Source: Ananas comosus
Taxonomy: Eukaryota > Streptophyta > Magnoliopsida > Poales > Bromeliaceae
DNA: 64,000 nt
NCBI RefSeq assembly: GCF_001540865.1
Contig: NW_017893380.1
Span: 27,356-91,355 of the forward strand
Direction: 5' to 3'
Made by a program: the position numbers and the translations under genes. Below, piece by piece: positions 12,674-24,068 of this stretch. Position 1 is the first letter of the stretch. Every line of letters begins with the position of its first letter. The notes beneath the pieces are model-generated. The model saw nothing but the letters and a program-made list of their open reading frames with translations, had not been told where the DNA came from and searched no databases.

Positions 12674-12816
12674 GTGTACCGGTACACTTTAGGCTGTCAC
12701 CGGTTACACAATGACGGAACGAAAAACCTGACGAAACAGTGAAATCGGTTACATCCTTGATGGTCGTACCGGTACACATTTTGTACCGGTACACTTCTGA
12801 TGCTGTACCGGTACAC
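12674..12816. promoter_or_regulatory. ACCGGT palindrome array in copia I LTR
   Basis: Four copies of GTACCGGTAC plus one degenerate copy (TCACCGGTTACA). The segment CCTTGATGG-tcGTACCGGTACAC followed by TTTGTACCGGTACAC is nearly the same as in the gypsy LTR of element H at 57212-57253. Confidence 0.75.
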
Positions 12817-13092
12817 TTTGCAAATTTTCGCCGTTTCGGATTTTGCAAAGTTCCGATGCACTTTCTAATCTGTTAGACAATGATATTATGATTCTAATGT
12901 CTACAACTAAGTATGAATCACCACAATCATGAATTAACACTTTACCTAGACATCGTGATTCACGGTGTGAGTTATTGTGAGTTATTTTCCAACTTCTTCG
13001 AAATCTTGAATTCTTCGATCTTCGACAACACGCACTGATTCTTCAAGACTCCGACTCACTTCACGAAACTTGCCAACACACAAGACTTAACA

Positions 13093-14640
13093 ATCTCCCC
13101 CTTTGGCAATTTCGTGACAAAACTCACACAAACTCAAAAATTACAATTTAAAGAAAAAACAAAGTTCAATGTCATCACCAAAACATCGAACCCCTCGCAT
13201 GTAGTCCAAATACAATTCGAAACTCAAAAGTACATCATAAACTCCTAAAACAGACTCTATGACTTAGACGCAACTAGGAGTCTTGAAGTCTTGATTTCCT
13301 GCAAAACAATTTATCCAAAAACACTGTAGAACCTTAACAACATTAGATTCTTATACCTTCTCCACCTTTGTTCTCGATGATCACGTCTCCCCCTTTGTTC
13401 TTGAATTCATCCTCTTCTCTTTTGATTTCATTCCTTCTTCTCATTTGTTCTCGATCAACACTTGTTCATCTATACTCTCCCCCTTTTTGTCAAAAATTGC
13501 CAAAGACAAAGCATATAAAGAAAAAACTTACTAGAAAGCATAAGAGAAGTTATGTCATAGTCATAGGCTTAAAAGAGAATGAAAGACAAGCAAAGTACAC
13601 ATCATTTGATTCGTTGCAGCACTCGAGATTGACGTGCTTAAACTTGCCAAGAGGCTATATAATGCGGCCTTCCGATGATCCTCAAAATATATTAATTTCA
13701 TAAAAATTAAAAATTATACTCCAAAAATTATTATGATGAAGATAAAATATTATAGGATTTCAACATGCATCGAATCATCAAAATTATGTTATAAAAAATA
13801 ATCTAATGATTCAAAACTATCAAGATGTAACGGTTCATGAAAAATGATTTTTAGAAATTCAACAAAATTGACACCAATTTATCGCAATATGTTCAAAATA
13901 GAGATTTAACTAATATGGCACCGGGGGTGGCTCTTTGAGCATCTTTTCACCTTACCACCTTATAACTCCGAAAATTCTAAAATATTCAATCAATTTTTTT
14001 TTTCAACCTTTTTCGGTTAATCAATTCAATCTTCATGTGGTAGCTTCACACACTTGCCGGACGACCGGGGTGGTAGCTCTTTCCTACATGTGGTGGTAGT
14101 TTTCACACTCCTTTAGGATGTAACTCTTTCCACATCTTTTAAACATAAGAGTTTTTTCTTTTTCTTTTCCTTTTTTTTTTTAAAAAAAATTTCAAACTCC
14201 CCCTAAATTAGACAATCTCACAATTGAAAATATTTTGACAAATTTTAGTCTATTAGAGAATATCCATCCATCATCTCCAACACACACAACCAAGATGAAT
14301 TAATCACCAAGAGATCAAATTTGATTTCAAAACTTTGATGAATATATGCATTAAGAGATCATATATCAAATTATCATCAAAATAATAAAAAGTGGAGTAA
14401 AACCGATAATTAATATGAATTTAACTTAATATGATTGTGAAGATAAAACCCGTTTACACAATCTTTAAAAACTTTCTCTCCAAAAAAAATGATTCTCAAT
14501 CATCTCCTCTCTCAAAGATTTTGAAATTCCCAAATACCTTTCCTAAAAAAAATGATTTTTAACCGAATAAAAGCCAAAGCACCAAAAATCGTCTAAACAT
14601 GTAATGCAATGATTAAAATTAAACAACAAGCACCAAACAA
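13093..14640. other. Copia I non-coding interior with repeated polypurine-like tracts
   Basis: AT-rich, no coding frame. The true PPT lies at 13093-13104 next to the 3' LTR. Further minus-strand AGGGGGAG tracts occur near 13387, 13481 and 14199. This block stands where protease to RNase H would be in a full copia element. Confidence 0.6.
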
Positions 14641-14955
14641 AGCATTACACTAAAGATAAAAAATGACTAAGACGAGGAGCAAGGAAAGATATCACCTTTC
14701 CGGATCCAAACTTGTCGGATCGTTGGTTTTCTCGACTTGTCGACGTTAGGTGCCGTTTGTTTAGACTTTTGATCAACCGTTGGTGTTTTCTTCGGTTGAG
14801 GCTTAGGTTAAATTTGTCGTTGAGGCTTGTGCACCTGTTTTGCATGAACTTGGCGTTGTGTATTAGAAGTCCGGTTCTTTTGAGGTACTCGACTGACTTG
14901 ATTTTTCTTATGATTCCGCGGGGGAAGTCGAGTTGTAGATAATGCCGCTTGAGGT

Positions 14956-16069
14956 TTAGAGAGTGTTGATCGATTCTTCATTTCCTTGTTTGAGCAATTT
15001 GATCATTCTTTTCTTCGTCACTTGACGATGATTCACTTGATGTTGAATCATCTCACGTCTTTGCTTGCATAGCCTTTTGTCTATACGTCTTCTTTGAAGG
15101 ACAATCTGTCGCAATGTGGCCGTAGCCTTTGCACTTGAAGCATTGGATCTCGCCATCAAATACATCCTTTTCCTTTGATGACTTTGCACGTTTTTTATCC
15201 TTAGACTTTGAAGATGAAGATGATTTAGACAAAGATTGTTGCTTGGACGATGAAGCCTTGTCCAATCTATTCTTGTTCCGGAAATTTCGACGAAACTTCT
15301 TCGTAAGAAGCGCCAATTGTTGTTCGAAGTCTGCAATTGACAAATCATCGTCGGAACTTGAGTCTTCGTCCTTCTCCTTAGTAGATTTCAATGCAACACC
15401 TGTGCTTTTAGAAGAAGACTTGGAAGAAGATTGATTAGTAGAAAAGGTCATTTCGTAGGTTTGTAAAGCACCTACTAATTCCTCGACTTTCATCTCGTCC
15501 GGATGTTTGACCGTTTCGATCGCGGCTACTTTAGCCCGAAAACGTTCCGGAAGAGTTCGAAGAATTTTACGAACAACTTTAGAATCCGGAATTTTCTCTC
15601 CTAAATTAGCACATGTATTAATAATATCTTGAAGCCTAGTGTAGTAATCGGTAAAAGATTCATGCTCCTCCATACGAATAGCATCAAATTGACTAGTCAA
15701 CATTTGGAGCTTTTGAATTTTTACTAAACTAGTACCCTCATGTGTAATTTGTAGAGTATCCCAAATTTCCTTTGCCGTTTCGCATGCCGAAACCCGAGTA
15801 AACTCCGTTTGCGATAAAGCGTTGAATAAAGCATTAATTCCTTTACCGTTAAACGAAGATGACTCGTTTTCATCTTTTGTCCATTTGTTCCGTGGTTTTG
15901 GCTTTTCAACATTATCGATCTTTTCTATCGGATGTTTCCACCCAAATTCAATTGATTGCCAAACCCGCTCATCGATAGCAATTAAAAAAGCTCTCATGCG
16001 AACTTTCCAATAGGCATAATTCGTGCCGTCGAAGAGCGGAGATCGATTAATGTTACCACTTTCGGCCAT
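14956..16069 (-). pseudogene. gag: Copia I gag (UBN2-type) with CCHC knuckle
   Basis: The ATG at 16069 opens a 338-residue frame ending at 15053. It starts with the copia gag hallmark PLFDGTNYAYWKVRMRAFL, continues through the UBN2-type domain (FTRVSACETAKEIWDTLQITHEGT, and QMLTSQFDAIRMEEHESFTDYYTRL), then a Ser/Lys-rich linker, and ends with a zinc knuckle CFKCKGYGHIATDC. The TGA at 15053 is followed in frame by an acidic Ser/Asp/Glu tail and another stop, so the stop may be premature. Further down the minus strand (about 14950-14690) a Lys/Gln/Pro-rich linker resembles the gag-integrase linker of copia polyproteins, after which pol is missing. Gag packages the RNA into virus-like particles. 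Confidence 0.85.
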
Positions 16070-16090
16070 TAGATAACAATTTATCTAGAT

Positions 16091-16105
16091 CCCGCTCTGA
16101 TACCA
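16091..16105 (-). other. Copia I primer-binding site
   Basis: The minus strand reads TGGTATCAGAGCGGG, two bases from the LTR end; complementary to initiator-Met tRNA. Confidence 0.88.
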
Positions 16106-16107
16106 AT

Positions 16108-16647
16108 TGAAAGTTTTGAGGAGCCCAAGGATGTATCTAGATTGTATCTATCACCTAGAGGGGGGTGAATAGGTGAACGGCCAAAAAATCACAAATCTCG
16201 ATGCAATAAAAATAAATGCGGAAAATAAAAAGCACACCGAGATTTACATGGGAAAACTCCAACTTGGAGAAAAAAACCTACGGGACCAACACGCGAAAAA
16301 ATAATTCACTAAGAGAAAAAATTACAAGGTAATTACCGACTCCACGGACTCAACCCCTCTTAACCTCCTATGAATCTTCGCGCTACCCTCCGGGTTGTCC
16401 ACGCCCTCACGTTCGAGTCCACGAACGCCTCCACTTCGAATCCACGAAGCTTCAATCACGCCGAATCCACGACGCCACTCGAATCCACGAGCCCACGATC
16501 CGAATCCACGAACCGCCGTCAAATACGCCGAATCCACGACGCCACCATAAAGAATATCATGAATATGGTGATCCTTCGCTTTGGAGTATTGTAGAAAACC
16601 AGAGAATAGAACTCCAAGTGAAGCGGAGATCAAATCGACATATTAAT
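16108..16647 (-). repeat. Copia I 5' LTR, truncated
   Basis: It matches 11960-12480 and stops at the n at 16648, inside the GACATATTAAT segment. Roughly half the LTR, including the palindrome array and TATA, is missing. Confidence 0.85.
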
Positions 16648-16648
16648 N
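16648..16648. other. Ambiguous base at an abrupt junction
   Basis: A single n marks the point where the copia LTR stops and unrelated sequence starts. It probably stands for a collapsed assembly gap or a join. Other single n bases occur at 33338 and 44664 without an obvious junction. Confidence 0.6.
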
Positions 16649-17101
16649 AATTTTCTGACACTGTGCATTTTCTGTTAAAATAACAGCCTCGATTCACACA
16701 GAAAATTCAAAATCTTCTGTTCTCGCTCCGATTTCCGCACGAGCCGTTCCCGACTTATATTTTACTTCTATAAGTCCAATAAAAATAGTATCTCACACTA
16801 TTTTTATTTATACCCTTATTTTAAAATCCGGTATGCTACACGGTCCCTCCCTGCCAGGGACCGGTTCCATCACGCAACCCCGCTGCGCCCAGCCAGGGGA
16901 ACCGGTCTCTCACCTGCAGAGACCGGTCCCCAAGAGCAACATCAGCCCAATGATGCAGTTTGCCTCATTTACTCTTGCGGACTCAACTCCAAGGCACTTT
17001 TTGTGCTTTGGACATTCTCAACTCCGACAAAGGGTATACTTTCGACAATTAGTCGATCCAGGATGAAGTACAATCCTCATATTTCGAGAATTCACTTCCT
17101 T
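16649..17101. repeat. Orphan LTR-like fragment
   Basis: It contains three to four GGACCGGTCC-type palindromes (16841-16945) like those of LTR C and J, and no coding sequence. It joins directly to the truncated LTR of element D at about 17102. Its parent element is not otherwise present. Confidence 0.5.
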
Positions 17102-18106
17102 ACAATTACACTTTCTCTCCAACATATAATTTGAGTTATTACAATTTATTACACATTTGATACATCTTGTTCTTTCATTTCCCTCTACCCCTAGGCTATG
17201 CCGACTCGGGTACCACTATCTCTGGTCTCTGGGTAGGGCGCTATCTATGAAGCTACGCCTTTGCCTTGTGCCGCCGCGCCGCTCACGTGCAAACCGGTAA
17301 CACCCCAAAACAACGTGTGGTGAGAACCAACTCCATGGTTCCCCGTGGGTACGGCCACCCAAGGGAAAAGATCGACCAATAGGTCCAAGGAGGCACTGCA
17401 ACAAGTTAGTCAAATAACATATAACAGATATATATTCAATATTAAACTAAATGTCATGCCTCGCAAAATGCAATATGCAATACCTGTAACTCTATGCAAC
17501 TAGATTACTTGATTCTACTTCATATTATTAGCCATTCTTTTACTTTATTAGCTATTCTCGATCATTAGCTTTTCTCTAGTCTTTACTTAGTTACATTACG
17601 CTCATCGGCGATTCTTTCCTAAGGTTGCTCATACCTTAGCCATCTATGCCACTCGACTCGGTTTTGAGTCAATCCTCTGCGGATAGTCCGCACACTGGCT
17701 GCTCAACAGCCCATCGCACTCGATGACTGAGCCACCCGGCGGCGAAGTCGTCGCACATGCTCAGCTCTGGCTTAAGTCACCCTGCGGCATAATCCACAAA
17801 TCGGCTCAACCATCCGATGGCGAAATCGTCGCACACGCCACGACGATGGTTCTTTAGCCCTGGGCGGCGAAATCGTCGCACACACCCCGCACCACTCTAG
17901 GTGTTCCACAAGTCCTAGGATTCCGGAATCCATTTCACAGTACTCAAGGGTTGGTCTTAACCCTATGGAATTGACCTATCTAGGTCCAAGCCTTTACTCG
18001 ACCTAAGTTAATGCTTTAGGTTCGTTGCTTTCATACTCTTAGCCTAGGTTTATTAACATTAGGTCCATTATTCTCGTCTACCTAGATTCACTTGACTCTA
18101 GGTTTA

Positions 18107-20624
18107 TGTAGCACACTGGACCTTTGCAAATTGCGAGGTTCGAGTGTTCGATTTGTATTTCGAACTTTTCCACACTTGGTGGAGGGCCGTCGATGGTATA
18201 CCGGCCTAAAAGTTCGATCTCGAGAGTTTTGGCAGAGTCCTGAGAGTTTTTACTCTCGGGGACCGGTCCCTGATAGGAGAGACCGGTCCCCTAGTGAACA
18301 GTGCGCAAGCAGCCGGCGAGGCAACCGGTCCCTGGCTGTCGAGACCGGTCCCCGAGCGCGTCTGCGCGGGGAGAGACCGGTCCCGCGCAGGGAGAGACCG
18401 GTTCCCGAACGTTGGATTTTCGGGGGCAGGCTGAGAGACCGGTCCCAGGTCGGGGAGACCGGTCCCTCTGGGCGAAAACTGCCCAGACCGGGCTGATGTA
18501 AATTTGAGTTTTTGAGGGGCCTAACCGGATTTTGTTACCTTAGAGGCTATAGGCAGCCTCTCCTCCCCTCTGACTCTCATTTTCTCTCCCTCACACTCTT
18601 CCTACACTTCTAGAGAGAGAAAGGGAAGGAGAAGAAGGAGAAGAAGAGGAGAAGGAGCTTGCTTGGAGGCCTTGGAGCACCACCTTCTTCCTCATTTCTT
18701 ACCTTTGGAGGCTTGGAGCTTGCTTTTGGAGCTTTGTGGTGGATCAATCTTCAACCCTTGAAGATTTTGAGCTTGGTTTGGAGCATCCTAGAGGTAGGTG
18801 GCAAGGTTCCTTCCTCTAGATTTTAGTTTTGGAGCTTTTTGCTTGTCTAAACCCTAGATTTTGGATTTTAGGGTTAGATATGGGGATTCTTGATTTGAGG
18901 CTTCTTGATCTCATTTGAATGGTTTGGAACCTTTATATAGGTTAGATTGGGAGACCTCTACCTTCCATTTGAGGATTAAAATAGGGTTTTTCACTTGAGG
19001 TGAGTTTTCTCCAACCCTAGCTTGAGAAGCTTAGTGTTTGAGCTATTTGCTCTTCGTTTCGTTTGGGTGACCCTATTTTTGATGTTTCTAGGGTACTAGG
19101 AAGCTTGTGGATACCTTCGTTCGGCGAAACGAAGAATTCGATTTTGGTGGGTTTGACTTCATGAAAATGGGGCAAAATGGTCCCTTTGCCTTCTAGACTT
19201 TTGTAAAGTATTTTTGAATGCAAATTCATACTAAACATGATTTATATGAATTTTAAAACACTTAACATGCATGCCTCATGTATCGTAAAATTTGTACTCC
19301 ATATAGTAGAGCTATATGTGTAGATTGCATGCATTGTGGATACTGCTTGGTTTTGCAAGTTGAGAACATGTCTCCATGCTAGAATTGAGTGAACTATGCA
19401 TCATGAACATATTAATGCCATGCTTGGGACTCGTTGAACAAAAGTGTCATAAAGGGGCACTTGGAATTAGTAAACTATGAAAATGCAACTTAGAGACATA
19501 ATGATAGGCCATTGTACATCTGCTATATATTCCATGTTAGAGACATGATGACATAGAGATAGGCCTTTGGGACATTCGATACATTCCTTGTTATTAGACC
19601 TGAGGACTTGGTACTTGCGACAGATCGTTTGACTACTTGCCATTGTGCTCATTCGCACATGCTTGTAAGGGTCGCTCCCTACAAGCCGGCACTCTGGAGA
19701 TAGCCATCGCGATTCATATTCGCCGTGCGGGATTGGGCGCCGAAGTGGATTGCCGTGGGACAGGCTCATTCCTAGGGTGGGGATGATGACTACCACGGGG
19801 CCATTAGGCTCGGCACCGGCCAGACAGCCTACGGGTGGGTCTCAGGGCCATAGATAGCCTTCGGGTGGGTCTCTTCAGATTTGACTTTGAGCATTCATTA
19901 TGACATGTGGACAGATGACGACTTAGTGTACTACTTAGACATGGACTAGAATAGTAAACAACGGAACTTTACTATTTCGCATTGTGAACATTATGATAGT
20001 TGGAGACTTTTACTTCATGCATAGTTGCTTCATACTTATGCTAATTATGCTAAGTAGAGATATCATGTTGTAGTAAATTACATTTTTACTTACCTTTCGC
20101 TTTTCTACTTTTATAGTCACTGACATCTTTTGTAGTTTTGGGCCTTGTGGCGCATTCACTGAAGTCAGTAATTGCCCACTGGGAACTATTTTTAATAGTT
20201 CTCACGCCCCTGTTTTATGGTTTACTTTTCAGAGCCTTCGGCACCGGCGGAGGCACGGGATCGCGGCAAGGGGATCGCTTAGCTAGCTAGCGAGGAGCGG
20301 TACTTTGCCTAGGTGGTTTACTCTTTCTTTTTGTAGTTGAGAGAGTGAGAGGTTTTGTCTCCAAGTATAGAGACCACCTATGCATCTACCTATAGCACTT
20401 GTATCTGGGATTTCCTTGTATCACTTTATGTTTTATTTAGTGGATTTACAGTTTTATCCTTATCCCTTGTTGTAGCATTTAGACATTTATTATGCTCTGA
20501 TACTCCTAGATGTCTTTTATTATTGCTTTTATTATTGTTGTTTTTAGACGCCTTATACGTTTTAGACGTATGGCGGGTCAGGGCACGCGCCGGGCGGGCT
20601 TCCGCTGGGTCCCGGGGCGTGACA
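18107..20624 (+). repeat. Solo gypsy LTR C (2518 bp)
   Basis: It begins TGTAGCACACTGGACC, ends GGGGCGTGACA, and is flanked on both sides by the 5 bp duplication GTTTA (18102-18106 and 20625-20629). The D 5' LTR shows the empty site near 25296. Same superfamily of LTRs as B, H and J. Confidence 0.92.
18258..18468. promoter_or_regulatory. GGACCGGTCC palindrome array in LTR C
   Basis: About eight copies of RGACCGGTCCC-type palindromes in 210 bp, spaced about 20-40 bp. They lie in U3 upstream of the GA-rich leader at 18595-18650. This is the G/C variant of the core found as GTACCGGTAC in other LTRs. Confidence 0.72.
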
Positions 20625-22339
20625 GTTTAACACTTTTCATCACATAACCTAGGTTTACTTTAACACTAGGTTCATTACCTTTAACTCACAACCTAGGTTA
20701 ACTTAACTCTAGGTCCAATCTCCACCTATGTTCTCTAACATTAGGTTTAATGCCATTCTTGTTAACCTATGTTCATTAACACTAGGTTCATTATCACTCT
20801 TGTTCAACCTAGGTTCACGACTCTAGGTTCAATGCCACTCGATCTATATGTATACATATGTCCTTTACTTAGCATTCTTACATTAGCATCCCTATAACAT
20901 GCTTATCATACATGTACTTAGCATTTTTACCATGCCATCATCTATATTCTTAGCATTAACCACATGCTTGCATTTATTAATTCTATATAATGCTTATCAT
21001 ACAATTACTTAGCATTCTTTACACTATGTCATTATGCATCGTTTGGTAGCCTAACTTAGCATTCTCATACACATGCTCTATCGATAGTTACCACTACATG
21101 CATCAATGATAAACATTTAACTTAGACATACAGGCGACCTAGTCGCTTCGGTAAACACAACCCACCTTAACTCGCGTTCCGATTGCTTGTCGACACTTGC
21201 AATTGGCCTCCCGCGGCACCGGTATCCGGCACGGCCCAATATTGCAACTGCGCCACAACCGTGCTCCGCTTCGCAGCCCCGGAAATTATAGGTCTTCGGT
21301 TATGTGCCACGGTGCACCAAATCCATTTCCACGATTTTACGACGTCGCCTCGGCCCTCCAGGCGGAAACGAAGCTAAATCGTCAGTTTCTTCAATATCTT
21401 TGTAACGGCTCGACGGATTGCCGAACCGACTTCGCCAACGCGTTCGTTTACCTAGCAATTAGGTTTACGGAGGGTCAAATGAGATCACACTCATCTATTT
21501 ACAAAAATCCCACTTTGGATGCCCTAGATGCTACTATTGCAAAAACCACCAAATCGATCTTCGATTCATGCAATAAACATCTATCTAGCATCAAAGGAGC
21601 CTACTAAGTTCACTTCTAGAGCATTTAGACCCATCTCTAGAGATCTACCATGAGAGGGTAACAAAGCTTACCTCTCCAAGCTTCTCCAAACACAAGGAAG
21701 AGGAAGGAGATGACGAGGATCCCTTTCTTGAACTTCCTCTCCTTCTTCTTCTTCTACTCTCCTTCTTTTTCCTCTTCTTCTTCTCTCATTCTTTTTCGTT
21801 TAGAGAGAGAGATGGATGGATTTGGGGTGATACGGTGAGGGAAAGAGAGATAGAGGTGTTATAACCCGCTCTATACACTTAACCCATGCAACAATTGCAC
21901 GTAAGCCCCTCAACAATGTAAGTGTTGCACAGCCCAAACTGGGCCATTTTCGGGTGCTGGGACTGGTCCTTGGACTTGAGGGACCAGTTCCCGAAGGTCA
22001 AGAAAAACAGCATTCCAGACTTAGCCAAATTTTCAGCTTTTTCAGCTTTCGGGGTCCGTTTTCACTCCGTTTTCGCTCGTTTGACCTCTGATTCTTTTCA
22101 AATCGAACCGAGACTCTCCAAACATGTTTTCGAACATGTTTTCATCATATTTTCATCCACATTGATGCTGGATTTAGCTCACGGACCAACATGGCCTTTC
22201 GGGTTCCGTTTTCGCGCCTACGCGCACTGAAACGCCCGATTGCTCCTGAACTTCACCGAACTTCACCGGGACGATTCAAATGGCTTTCCAACCAAATGTA
22301 CACCGTAACTTCATGATTTTAGAAGTTCAGTATGTTACA

Positions 22340-22978
22340 TTCTCCCCTCCTTTAAAAGAGTTTCGTCCGCGAAACTCAAACCGTGCCTCAATGCGACTTA
22401 TCGAACAATTGAGGGCACTGATGCACTTTCCTAGTTCGGAATGGCTTTACACTTTTTGGAACTATCCAAGAGGCCCAATACGGAGAGTACAATACCAAAT
22501 TCGTACAACTTTGCAAGGTGAATCTCGCAAAGTGCATTACGGTCTTCGTTATTCTTGGTGGTAGCGCAAGTCGAAACTCAACGACTTTATGCGCTCCAAT
22601 ACCATTCACAACCTGGCACGCAAGGACTTTTCTTTGCATTTACCTTCCCCCCCAGGGTATTCCGATTCGATCACCATCATTGCTTAGGAGCAACATTACT
22701 GGTGTATCGCTTCATCATGGGTGCTTCAATCACATTTGGATCTTTGCTCTATTGAGAGATGGCCCACTCCGACGCATCTCAAATCTCAACCCACAAAAGA
22801 GCATTATCCTCAAGTTCTCCAACTTCTCCAACATAACCCAGCCCGCCTTGGCAAAATTCATACTCTGGGACTGGTCTTGCCCTAACTGGGACTGGTTGCC
22901 CCGCACTGCGCAACCCTTCGCCTCGGGGCAACCGGTCCCTCCCTTTTGGGACCGGTCCCCGAGAGCATGCTCGCGCAG
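22340..22978 (-). other. Element D chimeric non-coding spacer and PPT
   Basis: On the minus strand the PPT (AAAGGAGGGGAGAA) lies at 22340-22353, preceded by the hairpin GAGTTTCGCGGACGAAACTC near 22359-22378. The rest has no coding sequence. The part at 22860-22965 contains GGACCGGTCCC and GGGCAACCGGTCCC palindromes like an LTR U3, so an LTR piece seems fused to the cut end of gag. Confidence 0.65.
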
Positions 22979-23706
22979 ACCACGTTCGGAACACAATGCA
23001 CGATACGAAAAAATTCCCGCTCGTATTGCCTAACTGAGCGATCTCCTTGCCGCAGCTTTTGGAATCTTTCCTTAAGCTTTCGCTTTTCACTATCTGGGAA
23101 ATAGGCCGAGAACACCAATCCCCGAAATTCTTTCCAAGTCATAGGAGGGAGACCAGGCGATCGATCTCGCTTAACACCTTTCCACCACACCTTCGCCGAC
23201 TGTTTGAGACAGTGCACGGCTAGGTTTACCTTGTCCCACTCCAACGTGTACAGATCCTCGAAGAGTGTTTCCATAGAATCAATCCACATCTCAACGACCC
23301 ACGGATCTGCATCCTCTCCATCAAAGGTAGGCGGATCAAATTTCTTGAAAGCCTTGAGGGCCGCCAAAGCTCGTTCCCTCTCCGCCTCCACCTTTGGACT
23401 AATAGGGGTTGGGTCACCCAACCCCGATGGAAACGTCTCCGCCGCGGCTCCCGGCCATTCTCGACAAGCCGCAGCCGATGCCGCCACTAGCTGATCCACC
23501 GTTTCTTGGAGTCTTTTCATTCGCTCCTCCTGGCGCATAGCAGCCTCCTGCTGCCGCTGCACCAGATCAGCTTGTTGCCTCATCACTCCCACGAGTGTGG
23601 CCAATTGATCGCGAAGCTCTAAGTCTCCGCTCACGTCGGTTTGCTCAGGGAAACCACTTGCCCCCTCCCGCGCCGATCTGGACGAAGATCGCCTACGCGG
23701 TGCCAT
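22979..23706 (-). pseudogene. gag: Element D gag, 3'-truncated
   Basis: The ATG at 23706 starts MAPRRR, then a Gln-rich coiled-coil-like stretch (about residues 25-75) and the gag domain (KKFDPPTFDGEDADPWVVEMW, and the intact KVWWKGVKRDR motif that is broken in A). It runs in one frame to the conserved QYEREFFRIVHCVPNVV segment and there joins unrelated sequence. The zinc knuckle and everything downstream are missing. The frame continues about 30 residues into the spacer. The open first two thirds could still encode a capsid-like protein; whether it does is unknown. Confidence 0.82.
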
Positions 23707-24049
23707 CGTCTCCTGAACACGACAACTCGATTAGTTCTCGACCAACTTGGGTCGAACACGAGACTACTAACACCGACTCAAAAGCCAATTGGGCGAAAGT
23801 AACACAAGGGCGTCTATTCTCATCACTCAGTTTCATGTTGTATGCATCCAACATGAACACCCTCGGTTGAGAATAAACCACACCTTGAATCTACCTCTAA
23901 TATCCGTCTTAGAGATTTATAACACAACCAAATCCATAATCCTTTCGCCACAAGTCACATGTCCTAGTCTCTCACGAGCCTTAACCTCTATGGTTTCACT
24001 ATCCTAGGGTCTCCTAGGTTCACTTAAGCCATCACATTCTCTACTTTAT
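23707..24049 (-). other. Element D untranslated leader
   Basis: Leader between PBS and gag ATG, similar in layout to that of element A. No coding signal seen. Confidence 0.55.
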
Positions 24050-24061
24050 GCTCTGATACCA
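24050..24061 (-). other. Element D primer-binding site
   Basis: The minus strand reads TGGTATCAGAGC, seven bases from the LTR end GGGGCGTCACA at 24069. Confidence 0.9.
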
Positions 24062-24068
24062 CCTTATC

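Larger units (their letters stand above)
11960..13092 (-). repeat. Copia I 3' LTR (1133 bp)
   Basis: On the minus strand it begins TGTTAAGTCTTG at 13092, directly after a polypurine tract (CCAAAGGGGGAGAT), and ends at 11960 with CTTTCA. It matches the 5' LTR from 16108 to 16647 except for small indels. It contains the ACCGGT array at 12674-12816 and a TATA box at 12613-12623. Confidence 0.88.
11960..16647 (-). mobile_element. Ty1/copia non-autonomous element I (gag only)
   Basis: Minus-strand element with a complete 3' LTR (11960-13092), a 3 kb interior, a PBS and a 5' LTR truncated at the n at 16648. The interior holds a copia gag and about 1.5 kb of AT-rich non-coding DNA. Protease, integrase, RT and RNase H are absent. 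It sits in CACTA copy 1; copy 2 shows the empty site at about 29217 (ACAGCAA|AGT). Such gag-only elements would depend on pol from a relative. Confidence 0.85.
17102..22339 (-). repeat. Element D 3' LTR (interrupted and truncated)
   Basis: Minus-strand LTR starting TGTAACATACTG at 22339, directly after the PPT. It is interrupted by solo LTR C at 18107-20624 and stops at about 17102, short of the GGGGCGTCACA end seen in the 5' copy. Frames such as 21197-21607 lie in the LTR and are repeated at 25866-26288; I do not regard them as genes. Confidence 0.85.

Noticed and set aside
21197..21607. 136-residue open frame repeated at 25866-26288
   Set aside because: Repetition is explained by the two LTRs of element D. 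No domain, and no start context.
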